From: JAWXUE01 sp044432865
GTDB taxonomy: Bacteria > Bacillota_I > Bacilli_A > Acholeplasmatales > Anaeroplasmataceae
Assembly (NCBI GenBank): GCA_044432865.1
Contig: JAWXUF010000027.1
Span: forward strand, 1 to 16,045
Reading direction: 5' to 3'
Length of the DNA stretch: 16,045 nucleotides
Below the pieces are notes generated by a model, which saw only the letters and a list, made by a program, of their open reading frames with translations, was not told the DNA's origin and ran no database searches. Positions 7,316 through 14,726 of this stretch are shown here, piece after piece. The translations under genes and the position numbers were made by a program. Every line of letters starts with the position of its first letter. The first letter of the stretch is position 1.

Positions 7316-8086
7316 GTGATTAATATTAAAGTAAATGATTGTGTAGTAAGAATATCATATAATAAAGATATTGTATTTAAAATAATAGATATCCAAAATG
7401 ATACTGCTATTTTAAGAGGGATGTTTCATAGACTTGAAGCAACCGCATTATTAAGTGATTTAGAATTAGCAGGAGAATCACAAATTGATGAGGATCACAG
7501 AAGAACTAATTCTAAATTAAAAACAATATTAAATAATAAAAAAAGATCATATCATATGACAGGTAAAATACTTCATATTGATGGAGATAAGATGTATTTA
7601 GATCAATGTATTAATTTATATAAAGAACTTAAAATTCCAGCATATGGAGTTTATTTAAAAGAAGAAGAATTTAAAGAACATATATTAGATTTAATTTATA
7701 AAGTAGATCCAGATATTGTAGTATTAACAGGACATGATTCATATAACAAACAAGGTGTAAAAGACCTTGATAATTATTTAACAACAAACTATTTTATTGA
7801 TGCTGTTAAAGAAATAAGAAGACACTACTCAAAAGATCATATCTTTATTTTTGCTGGTGGATGTCAAAGTAACTTTGAAGCATTACTTGCTGCTGGATGT
7901 AATTATGCATCAAGTCCTAAAAGAATAAATATAGATGTATACGATCCTGCTATTGTTGCTATAAAGGCTGCAATAACGCCATTTAATCAGATTGTAAATT
8001 TAAATGATGTATCTAAAAATACTTCCTTAGATAAAAGTTTATTAAGTGGAATAGAATCTTATGGAAAGATGAGGTTATTACTATGA
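7316..8086 (+). CDS. yabG: Sporulation-specific cysteine protease YabG
   Basis: YabG processes coat and germination-related proteins during spore formation in Bacilli and Clostridia. This 256-residue version keeps the family signatures: VNDCVVRISYNKDIVFKI near the N-terminus, GKILHIDGD at 83-91, DIVVLTGHDSY at 133-143, FAGGCQSNFEALLAAG at 179-194 and SSPKRINIDVYDP at 199-211. Cys183 in the AGGCQS motif is the likely nucleophile and His140 a candidate partner. It is about 35 residues shorter than the B. subtilis protein, mainly in the charged linker after residue 55. The start is uncertain. GTG at 7316 opens the frame but lies within AGGTGAT (7314-7320), which itself looks like the ribosome site, so an ATT at 7325 is possible. 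Its TGA overlaps the ispE ATG by four bases. Confidence 0.9.
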   Translation: MINIKVNDCVVRISYNKDIVFKIIDIQNDTAILRGMFHRLEATALLSDLELAGESQIDEDHRRTNSKLKTILNNKKRSYHMTGKILHIDGDKMYLDQCINLYKELKIPAYGVYLKEEEFKEHILDLIYKVDPDIVVLTGHDSYNKQGVKDLDNYLTTNYFIDAVKEIRRHYSKDHIFIFAGGCQSNFEALLAAGCNYASSPKRINIDVYDPAIVAIKAAITPFNQIVNLNDVSKNTSLDKSLLSGIESYGKMRLLL

Positions 8087-8901
8087 AAGCAAAATCTTAT
8101 GCTAAAATTAACTTAACATTAAATATTTTAAATAAAAGAAACGATGGGTATCATAACTTAAAATCAGTTATGATACCGATTAATCTTTATGATGAATTAG
8201 AATTTGAATTAAATGATACATACATATTAAATTCTAATTTTGATATTGATATTAATGATAATATTATTACTAAAGTTTTTAATATATTTAAAAATAGATA
8301 TAACATAGGGAATGTAAAAATTAATTTAAATAAAAATATACCTCATCAAGCTGGACTTGCTGGTGGGAGTAGTAATGCTACTACTACAATTAAATGTTTA
8401 AATGAATTATTTAATTTAAATCTTGATATTAAAACTTTGGAAGAAATAGCATTAGAAGTAGGAAGTGATACTTTATTCACACTTCATTCAACTCCAGCTA
8501 TTGTATCTTCTAGAGGAGATATTTTAAATGTATTAGAAAATTGTAATCCTGACTTTTATGTATTATTAATTAAACCTAACTTCGGATTTAGTACAAAAGA
8601 TATTTTTAATAATTCAGATATATTTAATCAAGAACATAACGATGAAATAATTGATTCATTAATAAATAATGATGTTAAATCAATTGATTCATATTGTTAT
8701 AATTCTTTTTTAAATACTATTCTAAATACTAATAAAGAGTTTAATGATTTATATAGCGAAATTTCTAAATATAAAAAACCACATTTAACAGGAAGTGGTT
8801 CTACATTATTTTTATTAAGTAATGATATTAAAGAATTAAATGATATTAAAGATAAATTTAATAACTGTTATACTAACATAGTATCAACAAAACTTTCCTA
8901 A
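8083..8901 (+). CDS. ispE: 4-diphosphocytidyl-2-C-methyl-D-erythritol kinase
   Basis: Phosphorylates CDP-methylerythritol with ATP in the non-mevalonate isoprenoid pathway, so the organism should make isoprenoid units from pyruvate and glyceraldehyde phosphate. The 272 residues follow the GHMP kinase layout: KSYAKINLTLNI at 4-15 with substrate Lys8, DGYHNLKSVM at 21-30, the ATP loop PHQAGLAGGSSNATT at 87-101, and LTGSGSTLFLL at 235-245. The catalytic aspartate is kept as Asp129 in VGSDTLF, though the usual 'aDvPf' around it has changed to SDTLF. It is slightly short against about 285-290 residues. It is translationally coupled to yabG by an ATGA overlap, so an isoprenoid gene shares a message with a sporulation protease. 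A strong terminator starts within its stop codon. Confidence 0.93.
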   Translation: MKAKSYAKINLTLNILNKRNDGYHNLKSVMIPINLYDELEFELNDTYILNSNFDIDINDNIITKVFNIFKNRYNIGNVKINLNKNIPHQAGLAGGSSNATTTIKCLNELFNLNLDIKTLEEIALEVGSDTLFTLHSTPAIVSSRGDILNVLENCNPDFYVLLIKPNFGFSTKDIFNNSDIFNQEHNDEIIDSLINNDVKSIDSYCYNSFLNTILNTNKEFNDLYSEISKYKKPHLTGSGSTLFLLSNDIKELNDIKDKFNNCYTNIVSTKLS

Positions 8902-8931
8902 CATGTACAAAAGTACATGTTTTTGTTTTAA
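8901..8931 (+). terminator. Rho-independent terminator after ispE
   Basis: ACATGTAC (8901-8908) and GTACATGT (8913-8920) form a perfect eight-pair stem around AAAA, followed by TTTTGTTTT. It closes the operon that begins at 3246. Confidence 0.9.
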
Positions 8932-9000
8932 ATAAATATTTATAATATATTTGTTTATGGATAAAATAATTTATGTAAACGCATTACAATGCTTAATCAA

Positions 9001-9029
9001 TTGAATAAAAAGGTGTTTTATATTATAAT
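9001..9029 (+). promoter_or_regulatory. Sigma-A-type promoter for prs
   Basis: TTGAAT (9001-9006), a 17-base spacer and a perfect TATAAT (9024-9029). Transcription should start near 9036, leaving about 22 bases with a CGAGGA ribosome site before the ATG at 9058. The other stretch of 8932-9000 is A+T-rich and shows only a weaker TTGTTT at 8951 without a good -10. Confidence 0.75.
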
Positions 9030-9057
9030 TATATTAAGAAAGTCGAGGAATACTACT

Positions 9058-10041
9058 ATGCCAATGTTATTAGATAAAAAAGTTAAATTATTTTCATTAA
9101 GTGCAAATCCGGAATTAGCACAAGAAATTGCTGAATCAATTGGAATTGAACTTGGAAGTTGTAATGTAAGAAGATTTGCTGATGGAGAAGTTAATGTTTC
9201 AATAAATGAAACAGTACGTGGACATCATGTATTTGTAGTTCAACCTACAAGTGCTCCTGTAAATGAACATTTAATGGAATTATTAATTTTATGTGATGCT
9301 TTAAAAAGAGCATCAGCATTAACTATTAATTTAGTAATACCATATTATGGTTATTCAAGACAAGATCGTAAAAGTAAAAGTAGAGAACCAATTAGTGCTA
9401 AATTAGTTGCTGATTTAATTCAAACAGCAGGTGCAACAAGAGTAATAGCCTTAGATTTACATGCTGCTCCTATCCAAGGATTCTTTAATATTCCTATTGA
9501 TAACTTTTTAGGATTACCTATTTTAGTAAATTATTTATTAGATCATAAACTTAAAAATATTTGTGTAGTATCTCCAGATCATGGTGGTGCTGTAAGAGCA
9601 AGAGAATTCGCTAAAGTATTAGATGCTTCAATTGCTATTGTTGATAAAAGAAGACCAGAAGCAAACAAAGCAGAAGTTATGGGTGTTATCGGAGATGTTA
9701 AAGGTAAAACTTGTATCTTAGTAGATGATATCGTAGATACTGCTGGGACATTAACTGCTGGGGCTGAAGCTTTAATGAAAATGGGTGCTAAAGAAGTATA
9801 TGCTGCTTGTACTCATGGATTATTAAATGGACCTGCTATTGAAAGAATTAATAATTCACCAATTAAAGAAATGATTATTACAAATACCGTTAGATTAGAT
9901 GCAAGTAAAAAATCTCCGAAGATTGTACAATTATCTGTAGGATCATTATTAGGACATGGTATTGTTAAAATATTATCTGATGAACCATTAAGTGGATTAT
10001 TCACTTATTCATATGATAAATCAAAAAGAGAATTATTATAA
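9058..10041 (+). CDS. prs: Ribose-phosphate pyrophosphokinase (PRPP synthetase)
   Basis: Makes 5-phosphoribosyl diphosphate from ribose 5-phosphate and ATP for purine, pyrimidine, NAD, His and Trp synthesis. The 327-residue product has KLFSLSANPELAQEIA at 10-25, RRFADGEVNV at 38-47, ATP-contacting RQDRKSKSREPISAKL at 101-116, DLHAAPIQGFF at 133-143 with catalytic His135, SPDHGG at 172-177 and the PRPP-binding loop VDDIVDTAGT at 222-231. The ATG at 9058 is chosen because GAGGA lies eight bases upstream and the promoter ends at 9029. An in-frame ATG at 8989 would place the coding start upstream of the promoter and add a hydrophobic tail unlike the family. The C-terminus runs about ten residues past the usual 'SLF' end. 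Class I enzymes form hexamers controlled by phosphate and ADP; nothing here departs from that. Confidence 0.96.
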   Translation: MPMLLDKKVKLFSLSANPELAQEIAESIGIELGSCNVRRFADGEVNVSINETVRGHHVFVVQPTSAPVNEHLMELLILCDALKRASALTINLVIPYYGYSRQDRKSKSREPISAKLVADLIQTAGATRVIALDLHAAPIQGFFNIPIDNFLGLPILVNYLLDHKLKNICVVSPDHGGAVRAREFAKVLDASIAIVDKRRPEANKAEVMGVIGDVKGKTCILVDDIVDTAGTLTAGAEALMKMGAKEVYAACTHGLLNGPAIERINNSPIKEMIITNTVRLDASKKSPKIVQLSVGSLLGHGIVKILSDEPLSGLFTYSYDKSKRELL

Positions 10042-10048
10042 AATAAAC

Positions 10049-10073
10049 AAAGGCTTATTATAAAGCCTTTTTT
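10049..10073 (+). terminator. Hairpin terminator between prs and pth
   Basis: AAAGGCTT (10049-10056) pairs with AAGCCTTT (10063-10070) around a six-base loop and runs into a T tract ending at 10073. Only 17 bases remain before the pth ATG, already occupied by its ribosome site, so pth-mfd expression seems to depend on read-through or a promoter inside prs. Confidence 0.8.
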
Positions 10074-10090
10074 ATCGTAAGGAGATATTT

Positions 10091-10648
10091 ATGAAATTAA
10101 TTATAGGACTTGGAAATCCAGGTAAGAAATATGAAACAACAAGACATAACATTGGTTTTTTAGCAATTGATAATTATGTAAAAAAATATAATTTGTCATA
10201 TAAAGTAGAAAGTAACTTTAATGCTGTAAGTGCAAAAACTAATAATGCAATTTTGATTAAACCACAAACTTTTATGAATTTAAGTGGAGAATCAATCATA
10301 AAATATATTAACTATTACAAAATAGATATTGAAGATATAATTGTAATCTACGATGATATCTCTATTCCTTTTAATGATATTAGAATAAGACTAGCCGGAT
10401 CTGCTGGAGGACATAACGGAATTAAAAGTATAATACAGCATACTAAAACTCAAGAATTTAAAAGAGTTAAACTTGGTGTAGATAATAATACAAATATGAA
10501 TTTAGCTGATTATGTATTAGGTAATTTCTCTAAAAATGAATTAAGTGATTTAGAGATTACATTTAATATTACAAACGATTTAATTGATGATTTTATTAAT
10601 GATAAAAGATTTGATTTAATTATGAATAGCTACAATAGAAAGGGCTAA
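10091..10648 (+). CDS. pth: Peptidyl-tRNA hydrolase
   Basis: Releases tRNA from peptidyl-tRNAs that drop off ribosomes, an essential recycling step. The 185-residue protein shows IIGLGNPGKKYETTRHNIGF at 4-23 with catalytic His19, LIKPQTFMNLSGES at 55-68 (Asn63), YDDISIPF at 87-94 and GSAGGHNGIKSI at 103-114 (Asn109). Length is standard. AAGGAGA sits seven bases before the ATG. It ends two bases before mfd. The prs-pth-mfd order matches B. subtilis, except that the ctc (ribosomal bL25) gene that lies between prs and pth there is missing and a terminator stands in its place. Confidence 0.95.
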   Translation: MKLIIGLGNPGKKYETTRHNIGFLAIDNYVKKYNLSYKVESNFNAVSAKTNNAILIKPQTFMNLSGESIIKYINYYKIDIEDIIVIYDDISIPFNDIRIRLAGSAGGHNGIKSIIQHTKTQEFKRVKLGVDNNTNMNLADYVLGNFSKNELSDLEITFNITNDLIDDFINDKRFDLIMNSYNRKG

Positions 10649-10650
10649 AT

Positions 10651-13600
10651 ATGATTAATTACCTTAAAGATAATTCTACCTTTATTAATTTATATGATAA
10701 AAAAAGAATTAATAAATCAAACGACAATTTTAATATCTATCTTATTGCCTCTGATTATTTACAAAATAACAGAAGCATTTTTGTCGTTTTACCAAGTTTA
10801 TTTCAAGCCCAAAAATATTATGATAGTTTATTAAATATGATTAATGCTGATGATATTTTATTTTTCCCATGTGATGATATTGTAGCAACAAGTTTTATGA
10901 TATCTTCAAATGATTTTAAATTTGAAAGAATCAATACAATTAAAGAGTTAACTAAAGGTACTAAAAAAATTATCATTACTAATTTTAGTGGTATTACTAA
11001 ATTTAATATTCCATTAGATATATGGAAAGATAATATTATTACTATTAATAAAGAAGAAATTGATAGAGAATTATTAATTAATAAATTAGTTAAAATAGGA
11101 TATAAGAAAACATATACTGTATATAAAACTGGAGAGTTCTCTGTTAGAGGAAGTATAATCGATATATTTCCATTAAATTATGAAAATCCAATAAGACTAG
11201 ATTTCTTTGGTGATGAATGTGATGATATAAAAGAATTTAGTGTTGATACACAGTTATCAATAAGTAAATTAAATAGTGTTGAAGTAATTCCTGTTACAGA
11301 ATTTTTCTATGATGATACTTTACTTAAAGATTCATTAAGTAAAATTAATATTACTGATGATATAAGATTAGATATTAACAATTTAGAGATAAGAGAAAAA
11401 ATTGATTCATTAAATCACTATCTTCCATACTTTTATAATCCAACATCAATTATTAATATGATTGATTCAAAAGTATATATTCAAGATATTGATAAAATGA
11501 ATGCTTTATATTTAAAAAGTTTAACTGATTTAAAAGAGTTTTTAAATGAAGAATTAAAACATAAATACTTTTTTACTATTGATGAGTTAGTAAATGATAA
11601 GATGTTTTATATTGATGGAGTTACATCACACGATAATCAAACAATAATTCATAATAAAGATTTAGAATATTATAATGGAAACTTTAGAAGACTTCTAAAT
11701 GATATTAAACAATATCTTAATATTAAATATATTTATATTTCATTAAATAATATAGATAGATTAAAACGAGTAAAAGAATTCTTATTAGATAATGGTATTC
11801 CTTATCAAACATTAAATAAAGAAAATAATCCTAAAGTAGAATTTGTTAATTTTACTACACATTATGCATTACCATTAGATTCAAATACACTTAATGTATT
11901 AATATTAAATGAAGAAGCATTATATACAACTACAATTGAAAAGAAGAAAATTAAATATAAATCTTTATTTTCTAATTCAACAAAAATATCAAAACATGAT
12001 GAATTAAAAATCAATGACTATATTGTACATTACGATTATGGAATTGGTAAATATATTGGAATTAAAGTAATGGAGAAAAATGGTTTATTCAGAGATTACC
12101 TACAGTTACAATATCAAGGTACAGATATACTTTATATTCCAATAGAAAAGATTGATAAAGTACAAAAGTATAATGTAATAGAAGGTAGAGAACCTGCTTT
12201 AACTAAACTTGGAAGTTCTACATGGACTAAAACTAAAAAGAAAGTATTAGCTAAAGTAAAAGAAACATCTGAAAGATTAATTAAATTATATGCACAAAGA
12301 AATCAAGCAGTAGGTTTTCAATATTCAAGTGATGATGAACTACAAGTAGAGTTTGAAAAAACATTTGGATATGATTTAACATTAGATCAATTTAAAGCAA
12401 TTCAAGCAGTAAAAGAAGATATGGAATCTACTAAACCAATGGATAGACTTATTTGCGGGGATGTTGGATTCGGTAAAACAGAAGTAGCAATTAGAGCAGC
12501 ATTTAAAGCAATCATGGATAAAAAACAAGTTGCTTATCTTGCTCCAACTACACTCCTTACAAGACAACACTTTTACTCATTTAAAACTAGAATGTCTACT
12601 TTTGGAATTAATGTTGAATTATTAAATAGATTTGTTACAGCAAAAAGAACAAAAGAAATAATCCAAGGACTTGCTGATGGTACTGTTGATTGCGTTGTTG
12701 GGACACATAGATTATTATCTAAAGATATTATATTTAAAGATTTAGGATTATTAATAACGGATGAAGAACAACGTTTTGGTGTTACTCATAAAGAAAGAAT
12801 AAAAGAAATAAAATTAAATATAGATACATTAACTTTAACAGCTACACCAATACCAAGAACATTACAAATGTCTATTATGGGAATAAAAGATTTATCTACA
12901 ATTGAAACACCACCTAAAAATAGATATCCTGTACAAACATATGTAACACAACGTAATGATTCAATTATAAAAGAAGCAGTTGAAAGAGAAATTATTCGTG
13001 GTGGTCAAGTATTTTATATGTATAACTATAAAGATGATATTATCGATATTGCTGCACATGTAAATAAATTAGTACCTGAAGCTAAAATTGTAACAGCTCA
13101 TGGATCAATGAGTAAAAATGAATTAGAAGATACTATTCAAGATTTCATCGATAAAAAATATGATGTATTAGTATGTACTACTATAATTGAAACAGGTATT
13201 GATATACCTGATACAAATACATTATTAATACATGATGCAGATCAATTAGGATTATCACAGTTATATCAGTTAAGAGGAAGAGTAGGTAGAAGTGATAAAA
13301 TCGCTTATGCTTATTTAATGTATGATAATAAAAAAGTATTAACTGAACAAGCAACAAAGAGATTAGAATCAATTCAAGAGTTTACTGAACTAGGAAGTGG
13401 ATATCAAATTGCTATGCAAGATCTTGCTATTAGAGGAGCAGGAGATGTACTTGGTGAACAACAATCAGGATTTATGGATAACATCGGTGTTGAGTTATAT
13501 TTAAAAATATTAAATGATACATTAAAAGAATTAAAGAATCCTGTTGTAGTAGAAGAACCTGTTACTGAATTCAAACAAATATATTCTAATAGAACAATTG

Positions 13601-14019
13601 ATAATGAATACATTAATAATGAAGATGCTAAATTAGAAATTCATAGTAAAATTAAAACATTAACTTCAGTAAATAATTTAGTTAAATTACAACTAGAATT
13701 AGAAGATAGATTTGGTAAATTTGATAATGAATTACTATCATATATGTATGAAAAACTATTCTTTAATCTATGTCATAAATTAACTATTTATGATATTAAG
13801 GATAATTTTAGAGAGAAAAGATTAACTATCTCAAGTAAAACAACAAGCAAATTAAATCCAGAAAAATTGTATAAATTAATATATGATTCAAATATAGCAA
13901 ACATAAAATATGTGATTGATGAATTTATTATTATAATTGATTTATCGCATAACAAAGACAATATTTGGTTACCTGATACTTGTAAATTATTAGATAAGAT
14001 TATCAATTTACTAAATTAA
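10651..14019 (+). CDS. mfd: Transcription-repair coupling factor
   Basis: A DNA translocase that removes RNA polymerase stalled at lesions and recruits UvrA for nucleotide excision repair. The 1122 residues follow the full-length plan. A UvrB-like N-terminal module includes KTGEFSVRGSIIDIFPLNYE near 160. The RNA-polymerase interaction domain is at about 451-520 (NDYIVHYDYGIGKYIGI, then YIPIEKIDKVQKY). Helicase Walker A GDVGFGKT is at 603-610 and Walker B DEEQRFG at 704-710. Motif III TATPIPRTLQMS follows, with motif VI QLRGRVGRS and RGAGDVLGEQQSG of the translocation (TRG) region near 930. A C-terminal D7 domain follows. All key ATPase residues are present. The ATG is two bases after the pth stop with AAAGGG upstream. 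Length is close to the usual 1150-1180. Confidence 0.97.
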   Translation: MINYLKDNSTFINLYDKKRINKSNDNFNIYLIASDYLQNNRSIFVVLPSLFQAQKYYDSLLNMINADDILFFPCDDIVATSFMISSNDFKFERINTIKELTKGTKKIIITNFSGITKFNIPLDIWKDNIITINKEEIDRELLINKLVKIGYKKTYTVYKTGEFSVRGSIIDIFPLNYENPIRLDFFGDECDDIKEFSVDTQLSISKLNSVEVIPVTEFFYDDTLLKDSLSKINITDDIRLDINNLEIREKIDSLNHYLPYFYNPTSIINMIDSKVYIQDIDKMNALYLKSLTDLKEFLNEELKHKYFFTIDELVNDKMFYIDGVTSHDNQTIIHNKDLEYYNGNFRRLLNDIKQYLNIKYIYISLNNIDRLKRVKEFLLDNGIPYQTLNKENNPKVEFVNFTTHYALPLDSNTLNVLILNEEALYTTTIEKKKIKYKSLFSNSTKISKHDELKINDYIVHYDYGIGKYIGIKVMEKNGLFRDYLQLQYQGTDILYIPIEKIDKVQKYNVIEGREPALTKLGSSTWTKTKKKVLAKVKETSERLIKLYAQRNQAVGFQYSSDDELQVEFEKTFGYDLTLDQFKAIQAVKEDMESTKPMDRLICGDVGFGKTEVAIRAAFKAIMDKKQVAYLAPTTLLTRQHFYSFKTRMSTFGINVELLNRFVTAKRTKEIIQGLADGTVDCVVGTHRLLSKDIIFKDLGLLITDEEQRFGVTHKERIKEIKLNIDTLTLTATPIPRTLQMSIMGIKDLSTIETPPKNRYPVQTYVTQRNDSIIKEAVEREIIRGGQVFYMYNYKDDIIDIAAHVNKLVPEAKIVTAHGSMSKNELEDTIQDFIDKKYDVLVCTTIIETGIDIPDTNTLLIHDADQLGLSQLYQLRGRVGRSDKIAYAYLMYDNKKVLTEQATKRLESIQEFTELGSGYQIAMQDLAIRGAGDVLGEQQSGFMDNIGVELYLKILNDTLKELKNPVVVEEPVTEFKQIYSNRTIDNEYINNEDAKLEIHSKIKTLTSVNNLVKLQLELEDRFGKFDNELLSYMYEKLFFNLCHKLTIYDIKDNFREKRLTISSKTTSKLNPEKLYKLIYDSNIANIKYVIDEFIIIIDLSHNKDNIWLPDTCKLLDKIINLLN

Positions 14020-14020
14020 T

Positions 14021-14057
14021 TTATAACAAAGTATATATTTACATTTTTTGTTAATAA
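14021..14057 (+). repeat. Imperfect inverted repeat upstream of the spoVT-like gene
   Basis: TTATAACAAA (14021-14030) is mirrored by TTTGTTAATAA (14047-14057), with one extra base. The arms are A+T-rich and the loop is long (16 bases), so a terminator for mfd is a poor fit. It could be an operator for the AbrB-type regulator encoded next. A GTATA (14031-14035) and AATAATA (14053-14059) 17 bases apart also resemble forespore sigma-G boxes. Confidence 0.3.
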
Positions 14058-14074
14058 TATTTTTGGTGATATAA

Positions 14075-14581
14075 ATGAAAGAAACTGGTGTAATAAGAAG
14101 GATAGATGAATTAGGTAGAATCGTTATACCTAAAGAGATTAGAAAAAAGTTAAAAATACGTAATGGAGATTCAATAGATATCTATATTGATCAAGATAAA
14201 ATAGTACTTCAAAAATATAGTGCATTAAAAGATTTAGATACAGTAATAACAATTTTATTAGATACTTTAAAGAAAGTATATGGGGCTAAAATTGTTATTA
14301 CTGATATGACAAAAGTTATTGCAACTACTGTTAAAGAAATTCCATTAAATGAATTATCAGAAGAATACATTAAACTAATTGAAAAGAAAAAAGAGACTGA
14401 TTTAAATAAATCAAGCATAACATTAAATAATGAATATATATTAAATACATATTCAAAAGTTTTACCAATTGTTATATATGGAGATTTATTTGGTTCAATT
14501 TTAATAATGGATTGTACTAATAAATCAATTGAAATACTTAATTTGATAAATTCATTCATATCTGATTACATTGAAACATAA
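14075..14581 (+). CDS. spoVT: SpoVT-like AbrB-family transcriptional regulator
   Basis: A 168-residue regulator. Residues 1-50 form the swapped-hairpin AbrB DNA-binding domain, starting with TGVIRRIDELGRIVIPKEIR (4-23), nearly the same as the opening of SpoVT and AbrB. Residues about 55-168 match the place and size of the GAF-like domain that separates SpoVT (178 residues in B. subtilis) from the much shorter AbrB. It lies directly downstream of mfd, the spoVT position in B. subtilis. There SpoVT tunes forespore sigma-G-dependent genes, including its own. Whether the organism sporulates is not shown, so SpoVT or a derived SpoVT/AbrB regulator are both possible. The GAF-like half is much diverged. 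GGTGAT five bases before the ATG serves as ribosome site. It has its own terminator and no room for a partner gene. Confidence 0.85.
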   Translation: MKETGVIRRIDELGRIVIPKEIRKKLKIRNGDSIDIYIDQDKIVLQKYSALKDLDTVITILLDTLKKVYGAKIVITDMTKVIATTVKEIPLNELSEEYIKLIEKKKETDLNKSSITLNNEYILNTYSKVLPIVIYGDLFGSILIMDCTNKSIEILNLINSFISDYIET

Positions 14582-14584
14582 AAT

Positions 14585-14611
14585 AAAAGACAATTAATTT
14601 TGTCTTTTTTT
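14585..14611 (+). terminator. Rho-independent terminator after spoVT
   Basis: AAAAGACAA (14585-14593) pairs with TTGTCTTTT (14600-14608) around a six-base loop and continues into a T run to 14611. Confidence 0.85.
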
Positions 14612-14612
14612 G

Positions 14613-14641
14613 TTGTATTTTTACGATAAATATCATACAAT
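14613..14641 (+). promoter_or_regulatory. Promoter for the six-helix membrane protein
   Basis: TTGTAT (14613-14618), a 17-base spacer and TACAAT (14636-14641). The start near 14648 gives a leader of about 56 bases, long enough to include the small upstream ORF at 14676. Confidence 0.6.
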
Positions 14642-14675
14642 ACATAAAGAGAGAAAATTAAAGGAAGTAAAAAGA

Positions 14676-14726
14676 ATGAGATATAATTACAAAGGAGACA
14701 ATTATGTTAAATTCAAAAAAAAGTAA
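14676..14726 (+). CDS. Small upstream ORF, 16 codons
   Basis: ATG at 14676 with an AAAGGAAG ribosome site eight bases upstream encodes MRYNYKGDNYVKFKKK and stops at 14726. It overlaps the first 23 bases of the membrane-protein gene in another frame, and that gene's own ribosome site (AAAGGAG, 14691-14697) lies within it. It is strongly basic and aromatic. It may be a leader peptide that tunes translation of the membrane protein, or chance. Confidence 0.35.
   Translation: MRYNYKGDNYVKFKKK

Noticed and set aside
5203..8901. Mycoplasma-type code with TGA read as Trp
   Set aside because: TGA closes the first lipoprotein and yabG at ATGA overlaps, and conserved Trp positions use TGG.
8989..9057. 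N-terminal extension of prs by an in-frame ATG at 8989
   Set aside because: The promoter at 9001-9029 lies inside it, the extension has no family similarity, and GAGGA is correctly placed for the ATG at 9058.
14209..14559. 116-codon minus-strand frame opposite spoVT
   Set aside because: It is fully antisense to a recognised gene, has no ribosome site, and its hydrophobic Ile/Phe/Ser-rich content is what antisense A+T-rich codons give.
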